DNA of 11,789 nucleotides from Sulfurimonas sp. (GTDB lineage Bacteria > Campylobacterota > Campylobacteria > Campylobacterales > Sulfurimonadaceae). The notes beneath the pieces were generated by a model. That model was given only the letters and a program-made list of their open reading frames with translations. It was not told the origin of the DNA and searched no databases. Location: NCBI GenBank assembly GCA_026987995.1, contig JALSMC010000209.1:1-11789 (forward strand). Direction: 5' to 3'. This document shows, piece after piece, positions 1 to 5,600 of this stretch. The position numbers were made by a program, and so were the translations under genes. How positions within the stretch are numbered: the first letter of the stretch is position 1; every line of letters starts with the position of its first letter.

Positions 1-1108
1 ATTTTGGATTATTAGATTCTAGTGCTTTTTGCAGGTTAGTAATCTCACTTTGTGCAATATTTAACTGCGTTTGCACTGCTTGAGGAAGTTGCTGTATGAG
101 ACGTAAATGTTCCCTCTCATAGCCTTGCATTTTAAAACTCATTGCTTGAGAGAAATTTTCTCCCAGCTGTTTTATCTCTTCTTCTCGTTGCAAGAGTTTT
201 TTATCAACTGAGTGTTGCTTAAATGAGTTTTTGAGATGTTCAAGCTCTTGAGATTTTGTATAAATTTTCTGCTTTAGTGATTGCTCTAACTGTGAAGATA
301 ATGAGTCAATGTATTGATAAAGTTCATTTGTGTCAGGCAGGCATATCTCCATAGCAGCACTTGGAGTAGCAGCTCTTACATCTGCAACAAAGTCACTGAT
401 AAGCCAGTCTATTTCATGTCCAACTGCAGATATTACAGGAGTTTTAGCATGAAAGATAGCGTTTGCAACTATCTCTTCGTTAAAAGCCCATAAGTCTTCC
501 ATGCTTCCACCACCACGACCTACCACTAAGATGTCATACTTTTTAGTGTCTGCAACTATTACTGTGTTTGCAATTACCCCTGCTGCATTATCACCTTGAA
601 CCAGCACATCATATATATCTATTTCTATATTTTTATATCTACTATTTGCAACGCGGAGCATATCTTGAAGAGCTGCTCCCGTTGCTGAAGTTATGAGTGC
701 GATTTTTTTAGGAAATTTTGGGAGTTGTTTTTTTATCTCTGTGTTAAAGTAACCTTGCTGAGACAACTTTTGTTTTAGCTGTTCATAAGCCAATGCCAAA
801 GCACCCTGTCCTGATGGTTCGATACTAAAGCAATTTAGTTGATACGACCCACGAGGTTTATATAGTGTAAGTGCAGCATTTATAATAACTTTCATACCCT
901 CTTCGAGACGAAACTTTAGTTTTGAAGCATTACCCCGAAACATCACACAAGAAATGACAGAAGAGCTATCTTTGAGTGTAAAGTAAATATGACCTGAGTT
1001 ATGAAAAGTGATACGGGAGAGTTCGCCCTCAACTAGTACTTGGGTAAAGCTTGTTTCCAGTAGACCTTTTATCTGCTCGTTTAGTCCTGAGACAGAGAGT
1101 GTATACAT
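1..1108 (-). CDS. xseA: Exodeoxyribonuclease VII large subunit (3' end outside window)
   Basis: This is the large catalytic subunit of exonuclease VII, which with XseB degrades single-stranded DNA to oligonucleotides in the cytoplasm. The visible 369 codons begin with an OB-fold region (about residues 1-100, with VEGELSRITFHNSGHIYF). The catalytic region carries GRGGGSMEDLWAFNEE (R198 in RGGGS) and PVISAVGHEIDW (H231), followed by DFVADVRAATPSAA. These are family hallmarks. A long glutamine- and lysine-rich helical segment then runs to the left edge, where the gene is cut; perhaps 50-80 C-terminal residues are missing. The ATG (1108-1106) shares its A with the stop codon of the upstream PIN toxin gene (TAATG). 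A GGAG ribosome-binding site at 1117-1120, 8 nt from the start, lies inside that toxin gene. No promoter of its own is visible, so it is probably transcribed with the toxin-antitoxin genes. xseB is not in the window. Identification is secure. Confidence 0.95.
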   Translation of the reverse strand, partial: MYTLSVSGLNEQIKGLLETSFTQVLVEGELSRITFHNSGHIYFTLKDSSSVISCVMFRGNASKLKFRLEEGMKVIINAALTLYKPRGSYQLNCFSIEPSGQGALALAYEQLKQKLSQQGYFNTEIKKQLPKFPKKIALITSATGAALQDMLRVANSRYKNIEIDIYDVLVQGDNAAGVIANTVIVADTKKYDILVVGRGGGSMEDLWAFNEEIVANAIFHAKTPVISAVGHEIDWLISDFVADVRAATPSAAMEICLPDTNELYQYIDSLSSQLEQSLKQKIYTKSQELEHLKNSFKQHSVDKKLLQREEEIKQLGENFSQAMSFKMQGYEREHLRLIQQLPQAVQTQLNIAQSEITNLQKALESNNPK

Positions 1109-1563
1109 TAAAGTGACTCCATCATATCATCTATTAGTTTTTTACTAATTCTATATCCATTATCTACCGCAGTAGTTAAAAACTTCTCTGCCTCATCTTT
1201 ACTTAACAAATCACTTTTTACATTTAGATAGACTATACCTAATAAGCCTATTATTTTCAAATCTAAATTTTGTGCGATTTTACGACCCTTTTTCTCATCT
1301 ATAATAAGCGGTAGATTTTTCATCTTAGCTAAAGCAATAGCCTCACTCTCTCCAACATCTAACAAGTTTTTTAAGGAGTTCAAGAGTTCTGAGTTTTTTA
1401 CTTCTATTATTTTAATAAATTTTGGGAGCATTATATCCTCTTTAAAGCTTATCTCTTCATAAACTGCCTTTGGAATATAAATCATTTTGAAAATATTTGA
1501 TAGAAGCTCTAATCTTTCTAAATCAAACAAAATAATAAGTGATGTAGAGTCGCTAATAATCAT
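1108..1563 (-). CDS. DUF3368-family PIN-domain toxin (VapC-like ribonuclease)
   Basis: This 151-residue protein resembles the DUF3368 branch of PIN-domain proteins, putative toxins that cleave RNA using a cluster of acidic residues binding Mg2+. Visible family marks are the N-terminal IISDSTSLI (D5), AVYEEI (E36/E37), the GESEAIALA block (E72, E74), IIDEKKGRKIA (D89) and a C-terminal NGYRISKKL. Length is normal for the family and all expected acidic positions are present, so it looks intact. The start ATG at 1563 overlaps the stop of the upstream antitoxin gene (ATGA, 4 nt), and no clear ribosome-binding site precedes it, which suggests translational coupling and lower output than the antitoxin. 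The last codons overlap the xseA start. RNase activity and target are inferred from the family, not shown by the sequence. PIN proteins of this branch are sometimes annotated only as predicted nucleic-acid-binding proteins. Confidence 0.85.
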   Translation of the reverse strand: MIISDSTSLIILFDLERLELLSNIFKMIYIPKAVYEEISFKEDIMLPKFIKIIEVKNSELLNSLKNLLDVGESEAIALAKMKNLPLIIDEKKGRKIAQNLDLKIIGLLGIVYLNVKSDLLSKDEAEKFLTTAVDNGYRISKKLIDDMMESL

Positions 1564-1883
1564 AACAAAGTATCTAAACCTGAGAGTTCCTCTTTAAAAT
1601 CATACTCTATGATGTCAATACCCATTAATGAAAGCATTTTAAGTGTCTCTTTTTTAGAACTTTTCAAAGACTTTGTAAGTTGCCCTAAAGATAGTAGTGA
1701 GTTTTTATATGCTTCTATAAGAAGTGCTTTTTGAAGTCCAAGAGTCACCACACCATCATCAAATGCCACAGCAAGCCCAATTGGCTTTGAGTGTTTTGTT
1801 ATCATAGAGTACTCATGAGCCTCGAGTGATTTTGTCAAAATTGCTGGATTTATTTGTAAATCTTTTATACCAATCATCTGCAT
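1560..1883 (-). CDS. UPF0175-family antitoxin
   Basis: This 107-residue protein is the likely antitoxin for the PIN toxin encoded just downstream. UPF0175 proteins typically pair with DUF3368 PIN proteins. The C-terminal half (about residues 58-100) carries the recognisable UPF0175 pattern: a helical segment leading to KETLKMLSLMGIDIIEYDF and an acidic tail. The N-terminal half (about residues 4-45, with a MITKHSKPIGLAVAF core) resembles the Phd/YefM type of DNA-binding antitoxin module. Two methionines are possible starts. The first (1883) is preferred because AAGGAAG lies 5 nt upstream, whereas it lies 11 nt from the second (1877). An extended -10 promoter and an inverted repeat lie just upstream, fitting an autoregulated toxin-antitoxin operon. 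Its 3' end overlaps the toxin start by 4 nt. The pairing is a confident call; DNA binding and autoregulation are inferred. Confidence 0.8.
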   Translation of the reverse strand: MQMIGIKDLQINPAILTKSLEAHEYSMITKHSKPIGLAVAFDDGVVTLGLQKALLIEAYKNSLLSLGQLTKSLKSSKKETLKMLSLMGIDIIEYDFKEELSGLDTLL

Positions 1884-1906
1884 AATATCTTCCTTGTACT
1901 TCTAGT

Positions 1907-1929
1907 TGATAGTATTATAGCATACTTCA
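1907..1929. promoter_or_regulatory. Candidate toxin-antitoxin operator (inverted repeat over the -10)
   Basis: AGTAT at 1911-1915 and ATACT at 1922-1926 form a perfect 5-bp inverted repeat with a 6-nt centre. It extends outward by TGA/TCA (1907-1909 and 1927-1929) if one T (1910) is bulged. It covers the extended -10 of the toxin-antitoxin promoter, where an autorepressing antitoxin complex would be expected to bind. The repeat is short in an AT-rich region and could be chance. Confidence 0.3.
1914..1922 (-). promoter_or_regulatory. Extended -10 promoter of the toxin-antitoxin(-xseA) operon
   Basis: On the minus strand the sequence reads TGCTATAAT, a perfect extended -10 box. A start site about 7 nt downstream (near 1907) would give a leader of roughly 24 nt containing the AAGGAAG ribosome-binding site of the antitoxin gene. 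No good -35 box is present at the 17-nt position (CATTAA), which is usual for Campylobacterota promoters. The G9 tract (C9 on this strand) lies just upstream of the -35 position. Confidence 0.6.
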
Positions 1930-1930
1930 G

Positions 1931-1959
1931 TTACTTTTAATGGGGGGGGGTGTTATTAT
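1931..1959 (+). promoter_or_regulatory. Candidate promoter of the ankyrin/Sel1 genes with the G9 tract in its spacer
   Basis: TGTTATTAT at 1951-1959 matches an extended -10 (TGnTATAAT) at all but one position. A weak -35-like TTACTT at 1931-1936 stands 17 nt upstream of the hexamer. The G9 tract (1942-1950) lies in the spacer and touches the TG element. A start site near 1966 would leave a leader of about 24 nt including the AAAGG ribosome-binding site. The -35 match is poor, so the -10 carries most of the case. Confidence 0.4.
1942..1950. repeat. Homopolymeric G9 tract, candidate phase-variation switch
   Basis: Nine consecutive G residues sit in a strongly AT-rich intergenic region between the divergent toxin-antitoxin and ankyrin/Sel1 transcription units. 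Runs of this length are prone to slipped-strand mispairing and are the standard contingency-locus repeat of Campylobacter and Helicobacter. The tract directly abuts an extended -10 sequence for the plus-strand genes and lies upstream of the minus-strand promoter. It could also be miscounted by sequencing, so the reported length of nine is not certain. Confidence 0.85.
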
Positions 1960-1976
1960 TCTTGCGAAACAACATT

Positions 1977-1981
1977 AAAGG
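1977..1981 (+). promoter_or_regulatory. Ribosome-binding site supporting the TTG start of the ankyrin gene
   Basis: AAAGG stands 8 nt upstream of the TTG at 1990. The frame is open back to a TAG at 1918-1920, but no ATG, GTG or TTG occurs between that stop and 1990. No ATG follows early in the gene either, so this site effectively decides the start. Confidence 0.6.
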
Positions 1982-1989
1982 CAGAGAAA

Positions 1990-2421
1990 TTGATAAAAGT
2001 ATATTATGATACAGGTAAGATTGAAGAGTATGATAGGCGAGCAGAATCACCAGAGTGTGAACTTATAGTTGCTTCTTATTTAGATGACTTTAACGAAGTT
2101 AAAAGAGTAGTTGAATTAAATAAAAATATTTTAGATATAAATGCACTAGTATTACACTCTCCAACAAGAGGTAATGGAACAGCCCTTATTCTCACTGGAG
2201 ATGAGAGAATCGCCCAATACCTTCTCGATAATGGTGCCCATATAAATAAAGTATATGATACAGGTAGTGCTAAGATAACAGCCTTAGACTCTGCATTAGC
2301 TGAACTAGAGAAAAATTCTATAAAATCTTCTCCTGACAAACTTCAAAAGATTAAAGATTTAATAAGCACACTCAGAGATAATGGTGCAAAAAAATTTAAG
2401 GAACTAAATCATGAAGACTAA
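1990..2421 (+). CDS. Small ankyrin-repeat protein
   Basis: This 143-residue protein has no signal peptide and no membrane segment, so it is probably cytoplasmic. Ankyrin-like units are visible at about residues 25-60 (VASYLDDFNEVKRVVELN), 61-95 (GNGTALILTGDERIAQYLLDNGAHIN) and 96-136 (ITALDSALAELE, then IKDLISTLRDNGAK). The LLDNGA and LRDNGA helix ends are characteristic. Ankyrin repeats mediate protein-protein contacts; no catalytic motif is seen and the partner is unknown. Translation starts at a TTG with AAAGG 8 nt upstream. The stop overlaps the following Sel1-repeat gene by 11 nt, so the two are almost certainly co-expressed. The G9 tract upstream may make expression variable. A related peptide, KVYYDTG and KVYDTG, occurs at residues 3-9 and 87-92. 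The ankyrin call is good; the role is unknown, with immunity or a regulatory partner as possibilities. Confidence 0.75.
   Translation: MIKVYYDTGKIEEYDRRAESPECELIVASYLDDFNEVKRVVELNKNILDINALVLHSPTRGNGTALILTGDERIAQYLLDNGAHINKVYDTGSAKITALDSALAELEKNSIKSSPDKLQKIKDLISTLRDNGAKKFKELNHED
1996..2266 (+). repeat. Imperfect direct repeat pair inside the ankyrin gene
   Basis: AAAGTATATTATGATACAGG followed by TA (1996-2017) and AAAGTATATGATACAGGTA (2248-2266) are identical apart from one 3-nt indel. Both are in the same reading frame and encode KVYYDTG and KVYDTG. This looks like a partial internal duplication within a repeat-protein gene, or chance convergence at short scale. Recombination between the copies would remove about 250 bp. 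Confidence 0.5.
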
Positions 2422-3007
2422 CAACAAATTTATATCTATATTGTTTTTACTATTTATTCTATCTAGTAACTTATTTAGTGATGTAGTTTCTGAGTATTTT
2501 AGTGATACAGTTTTTGACTATGCAAAATATTCATTCAATAAAAAAGACTATGAATCATCACTAAAGTATTTTAAAGAATCTGCTAAAGATGGTGATTCAC
2601 GAGCCTTTTACTTTCTTGGTATACACTATAATTTGGGATATGCAGTTCCTGAGAATATAGATACTGCAATATTTTACTACAAAAAAGGTGCCGATAATAG
2701 CGATGCTAATTGTATGAATGCATTAGGTACAGCCTATGAGAAGAAGAAAGATTATAAAAAAGCAGTTTACTGGTATAAAAAAGCAGTTAGCACCGACAAG
2801 TATCAAGCAGATGCATTACTGTCATTAGGATTAACCTACTATAAAGGTGGACATGGGGTTACTCAAAATATGGTTAAAACAGCACAATATTTCAAACAAT
2901 GTGCTATGCTTGATGAAAAGATGGTTATTCTACCTAGTACTGTACAATCATGTCAAAAGAATTTAGGCATTGTGTGTAGACAAACTCCTTGGGCTTGCCA
3001 AAAGTAA
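2411..3007 (+). CDS. Exported Sel1/TPR-repeat protein
   Basis: This 198-residue protein begins with a clear Sec signal peptide: KTNNK followed by a hydrophobic core (FISILFLLFIL) and likely cleavage after S23 (NLFS then DVV). There is no lipobox cysteine, so a soluble periplasmic protein is expected. The mature part holds Sel1-like/TPR helical repeats: about residues 35-65 (SFNKKDYESSLKYFKESAKDG), 65-95 (AFYFLGIHYNLGYAVPENID), 99-128 (DYKKAVYWYKKA) and 133-168 (ADALLSLGLTYYKGGHGV). A short C-terminal tail contains clustered cysteines (C181, C189, C196, with C101 and C164 earlier), which may form disulfides. It lacks the regular cysteine pairing of Helicobacter Hcp proteins. AAGGA stands upstream of the ATG, which lies within the end of the ankyrin gene. 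The gene ends inside a terminator hairpin. Sel1 proteins often act as scaffolds or as immunity proteins; the function here is unknown. Confidence 0.8.
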   Translation: MKTNNKFISILFLLFILSSNLFSDVVSEYFSDTVFDYAKYSFNKKDYESSLKYFKESAKDGDSRAFYFLGIHYNLGYAVPENIDTAIFYYKKGADNSDANCMNALGTAYEKKKDYKKAVYWYKKAVSTDKYQADALLSLGLTYYKGGHGVTQNMVKTAQYFKQCAMLDEKMVILPSTVQSCQKNLGIVCRQTPWACQK

Positions 3008-3033
3008 TAGAAAGAATCTTTCTATTACTTTTT
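3001..3033. terminator. Bidirectional terminator shared by the Sel1 gene and ubiE
   Basis: Bases 3004-3028 form a perfect inverted repeat: GTAATAGAAAGA, one A, then TCTTTCTATTAC. T5 follows at 3029-3033 for plus-strand transcripts. Flanking AAA/TTT extends the pairing and supplies a short U run for minus-strand transcripts. The stop codons of both converging genes lie in the stem (TAA at 3005-3007 for Sel1 and at 3027-3025 for ubiE). The stem is AT-rich, so efficiency is uncertain, but position and symmetry make termination in both directions likely. Confidence 0.8.
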
Positions 3034-3759
3034 ACGAGCAATAAGAAGAGTAGATATATCCATAGAAAAACTTTTTGTGTAAAGCATCTCAAAACCTGCA
3101 TTTTCTAGTTCTTCTTGCATATTTTTTACTGTTGAAAAACTCTCAATTGAGTTTGGCAGGTATTCATATGCTTCAAGGTTCTTAGAAATAAAACCTCCAA
3201 CTTTTGGAAGTATTTTATTTGTATAAAAGTTCATAATTTTTGCTATAAGAGATGGGTTTTCATTTTTCATAAATTCGAGTATTACTACCAGTCCATCTTT
3301 TTTCAGTACTCTATTAAACTCTCTAAGTGCTTCTTCTCTCTCTACTACATTACGAATACCATAAGTGATACTCAAAATATCAGCAGAATTATCCGGAAGT
3401 GGAATTGCAGTAGCTTTTGATATATGATAGTTAAACTTAGGATACTTTTTTCTTGCTACATCTACCATACCGTTTGATGGATCAACTCCTACTATCTCAC
3501 CAAGAGCTATACCAGACTTCTCAGCACGATCTCGCCAAAACTCCATCATATCACCTGTTCCAGAAGCCACATCTACAATTCTGTCAATACTATCTTTTGC
3601 TAAAAATTCATACGAAAGGTTACAAGCTTTTCTTCTCCATGACTTATCTATACCCATACTCATAACACGATTAGCTGTGTCATATGTTGGAGCTATGTCA
3701 TCAAACATCTCTACAATTTTTTCTTGTTTTTCGTTATTTTTCTTACCTTGAGAACTCAT
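3025..3759 (-). CDS. ubiE: Demethylmenaquinone methyltransferase (UbiE/MenG)
   Basis: This SAM-dependent class I methyltransferase performs the C-methylation of demethylmenaquinone to menaquinone, the respiratory quinone of Campylobacterota. The 244 residues show an N-terminal MFDDIAPTYDTANRVMSMGID, the SAM-binding motif IVDVASGTGD (61-70), an acidic GVDPSNGM (D93), the family signature around ITYGIRNV (131-138), FMKNENP, and the late YEYLPNSIESF. Length and motifs match a complete enzyme. The ATG follows the ribD stop with no gap (TAAATG), and its ribosome-binding site AAAAGGAAA is formed by the last ribD codons, so translation is probably coupled. It is the last gene of the minus-strand operon and ends in a hairpin. 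Because these bacteria generally use menaquinone, action on ubiquinone precursors is unlikely. Confidence 0.95.
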   Translation of the reverse strand: MSSQGKKNNEKQEKIVEMFDDIAPTYDTANRVMSMGIDKSWRRKACNLSYEFLAKDSIDRIVDVASGTGDMMEFWRDRAEKSGIALGEIVGVDPSNGMVDVARKKYPKFNYHISKATAIPLPDNSADILSITYGIRNVVEREEALREFNRVLKKDGLVVILEFMKNENPSLIAKIMNFYTNKILPKVGGFISKNLEAYEYLPNSIESFSTVKNMQEELENAGFEMLYTKSFSMDISTLLIARKK

Positions 3760-4767
3760 TTATTTCCTTTTCATCCACATAATTATATCTTCGTTTTCTT
3801 TTCTGACATTTAAAATGTCAAAGCTATCTTCACTTGCATTAAAACTCTTAGAACCACCAAACGAGGGTGCTACATAACAGAGATAATAATCTACAATGTC
3901 ACGAGTTAATTCGTACATAGTATCAGTTCCCTCAATCATAATATTTTTATAATTTTCTAATCTTTTAAAATCACTTTCTATAAATATATTTCTATTTTTC
4001 ACACCAAAAAGAGGAATACTTTTATCGAACTCTTTTTGATGTGAATAAATTAAAATATCTGGAGCTTTGCCATCTACTAGCCTTGCATCAAGTGTAGGTC
4101 TATCAATTCTAACGGTATTACCACCGATGACAAGTAAATCACATACATCGCGCTTAGCATGCACATCTCTTCTTGACTCTAAAGAGCTGACATTACCATC
4201 ATCAGTAGTCGCATTTAACCTTTGTGCCCATTTAAAATAAACAAATCTCTCTTCTAAACTTCTTTTAAAGGGAAACAGTAAAGCATCACACTCTTTTTTT
4301 AGTATCTCTGTATGTACAATGCATCCATTCTTAGTCAAAACTGTATTGCCATTTTGTGCTATTTTATTTGTATCACAAGAGCCTACATATACTTCTTGTA
4401 TACCTAATTCACTAATTAGTGAAGCACATGAAGGAGTTTTTCCTTTGTGTGAACAAGGTTCTAATGTTGTAAAGAGTTTTGTGTTTTTAAAAATATTATT
4501 ATGATTAGTAAGAAGATAATTATGTATATCAAGAGAGGAATTAAGTGCTAAAATAGTTTCATCATCTGTGAGTTTATAGTAAGCTGTTTGTAGTGCATTC
4601 ACTTCAGCATGAGCTTCACCTGAGCGGCGATGTGCCTCAACTGCTAAAACTTCTCCATTCTCCCCAACTAGGCAAGCACCTACAGCTGGATTTGGATAAG
4701 TTAAACCTTGATATTTCCAAGCCTCACTTAGGGCTAGGTTCATATAAAAGTTATTGTCTATAATCAT
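3760..4767 (-). CDS. ribD: Bifunctional riboflavin deaminase/reductase RibD
   Basis: RibD performs the second and third steps after GTP cyclohydrolase II in riboflavin synthesis: deamination of the pyrimidine, then NADPH-dependent reduction of the ribose. The deaminase domain (about 5-155) has YPNPAVGACLV, the zinc and catalytic motif HAEVNAL (H53, E55) and PCSHKGKTPSC (C105, C114). The reductase domain (about 172-335) shows FKWAQRLNATTDDG, SRRDVHAKRDVCDLLVIGGN and TVRIDRPTLDARLV. Two oddities stand out. About 27 extra residues lie between E55 and C105 compared with E. coli RibD, and the reductase motifs SLDG and VEGG are replaced by RLNA and IEGT. The total of 335 residues is slightly short because the C-terminus is trimmed. 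The gene lies 11 nt after rimP, has no convincing ribosome-binding site, and abuts ubiE directly. The N-terminus aligns with E. coli RibD in length, supporting the chosen start. Confidence 0.92.
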   Translation of the reverse strand: MIIDNNFYMNLALSEAWKYQGLTYPNPAVGACLVGENGEVLAVEAHRRSGEAHAEVNALQTAYYKLTDDETILALNSSLDIHNYLLTNHNNIFKNTKLFTTLEPCSHKGKTPSCASLISELGIQEVYVGSCDTNKIAQNGNTVLTKNGCIVHTEILKKECDALLFPFKRSLEERFVYFKWAQRLNATTDDGNVSSLESRRDVHAKRDVCDLLVIGGNTVRIDRPTLDARLVDGKAPDILIYSHQKEFDKSIPLFGVKNRNIFIESDFKRLENYKNIMIEGTDTMYELTRDIVDYYLCYVAPSFGGSKSFNASEDSFDILNVRKENEDIIMWMKRK

Positions 4768-4778
4768 CTAAGAGTATC

Positions 4779-5228
4779 TTACCACTCGAAATATGTTTTA
4801 GCTTTTATGATGTCATTAAACTCAACTTCTACAGTCTCATCATCAGTCTCTACAAAAACTTTTGTACCTTCAACTTTTACTAATACACCTCTAGTTTTCT
4901 CTTTCGCACTATGTAGAAGAGATACTTTTTCACCAATGCTTTTTTTGAAGTGCCCAATATTCATGAGTTTACGCTCGATCCCAGCAGTACCAACTTCAAG
5001 TCTATAGTCCCCTGAAACAGGTGGAGTAACATCTAGTAAGGGAGAAATCATATGAGTGAGTTCTACACAAGTGTCAAGACTTACACCCTTGCGTTTACCA
5101 TCTTCTACTTCTTTTGACATAATACTTATTCGGTAGATAGTCTCTTCACCCTCACTTACAATTACTGCATCGTACAGTTCTAAATCAACTGATTTAATTA
5201 TTGATTCTATATCACTTTGTAGACTCAT
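4779..5228 (-). CDS. rimP: Ribosome maturation factor RimP
   Basis: RimP binds the 30S subunit and assists its late assembly. The 149 residues show a typical two-domain layout. The N-terminal alpha/beta domain (about 1-80) contains the acidic strand LELYDAVIVSEG and SLDTCVELTHMISPLLD. The family signature YRLEVGTAGIERKL follows at about 96-109, corresponding to the usual YxLEVSSPGLxRPL. The C-terminal SH3-like barrel (about 110-149) includes GEKVSLLHSAK and ends in VEVEFNDIIKAKTYFEW. Its ATG overlaps the rbfA stop (ATGA, 4 nt), indicating translational coupling, and ribD follows after 11 nt. Association with rbfA and infB is the classic nus/infB operon grouping; nusA is not in this window. 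Confidence 0.92.
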   Translation of the reverse strand: MSLQSDIESIIKSVDLELYDAVIVSEGEETIYRISIMSKEVEDGKRKGVSLDTCVELTHMISPLLDVTPPVSGDYRLEVGTAGIERKLMNIGHFKKSIGEKVSLLHSAKEKTRGVLVKVEGTKVFVETDDETVEVEFNDIIKAKTYFEW

Positions 5229-5596
5229 GATTCTTCCTCAGTTTTGTTTCGTTTTGCTATTTTACTAAAAAGATCATCAATATTTTTAGATTTTTCTAAC
5301 TGCTCATCAAACTCAAAAGTGAAAGTAGGACATCTATACCAACCCTGATCTTTTAAAACAAATGTCTCAACAATAGGACGAGCTTTTCTCAAAAGTTTAA
5401 GATAATCACGTTTTTCTTGTTCTTTAAGTTGATGGGGATTTATATAAACTTTAGCATCACTTTTACCACGAGAACATTTCACTTCAAGAATATCTAGTTC
5501 ATGAAGTCTTTTATCATTCATCTGACCAAGGGCTTTGGGAACTAACTCTAAAAGAACTGATTCAGTTCTTTTGAGCTTTATTTGTGCTTCTGTCAT
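5225..5596 (-). CDS. rbfA: 30S ribosome-binding factor RbfA
   Basis: RbfA is a small KH-fold protein that binds 16S rRNA near helix 1 and promotes 30S maturation. The 123 residues begin with an amphipathic helix (IKLKRTESVLLELVPKAL), then show ILEVKCSRGKSDAKVYINP, corresponding to the VSRDLxxAxVYVS-like strand. A late signature PTFTFEFDEQLEKSKNIDDLF corresponds to the P-L-F-DxSLxxGxxIxxLL block. An acidic/lysine tail ends the protein. The length is typical. Its start lies 4 nt after the infB stop and its stop overlaps the rimP start, placing it in one translationally coupled unit. No strong ribosome-binding site is visible. The family sequence is divergent, but position between infB and rimP makes the call firm. 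Confidence 0.9.
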   Translation of the reverse strand: MTEAQIKLKRTESVLLELVPKALGQMNDKRLHELDILEVKCSRGKSDAKVYINPHQLKEQEKRDYLKLLRKARPIVETFVLKDQGWYRCPTFTFEFDEQLEKSKNIDDLFSKIAKRNKTEEES

Positions 5597-5600
5597 GAGT

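Noticed and set aside
1894..1918. TTGTAC (1894-1899) plus TATTAT (1913-1918) as a plus-strand promoter for the ankyrin gene
   Set aside because: The spacer is only 13 nt. The extended -10 at 1951-1959 is better placed relative to the ribosome-binding site, so this was not listed as a feature.
2076..2339. Minus-strand open frame antisense to the ankyrin gene
   Set aside because: No ribosome-binding site or recognisable domain; the ankyrin repeats on the plus strand explain the conservation of the frame.
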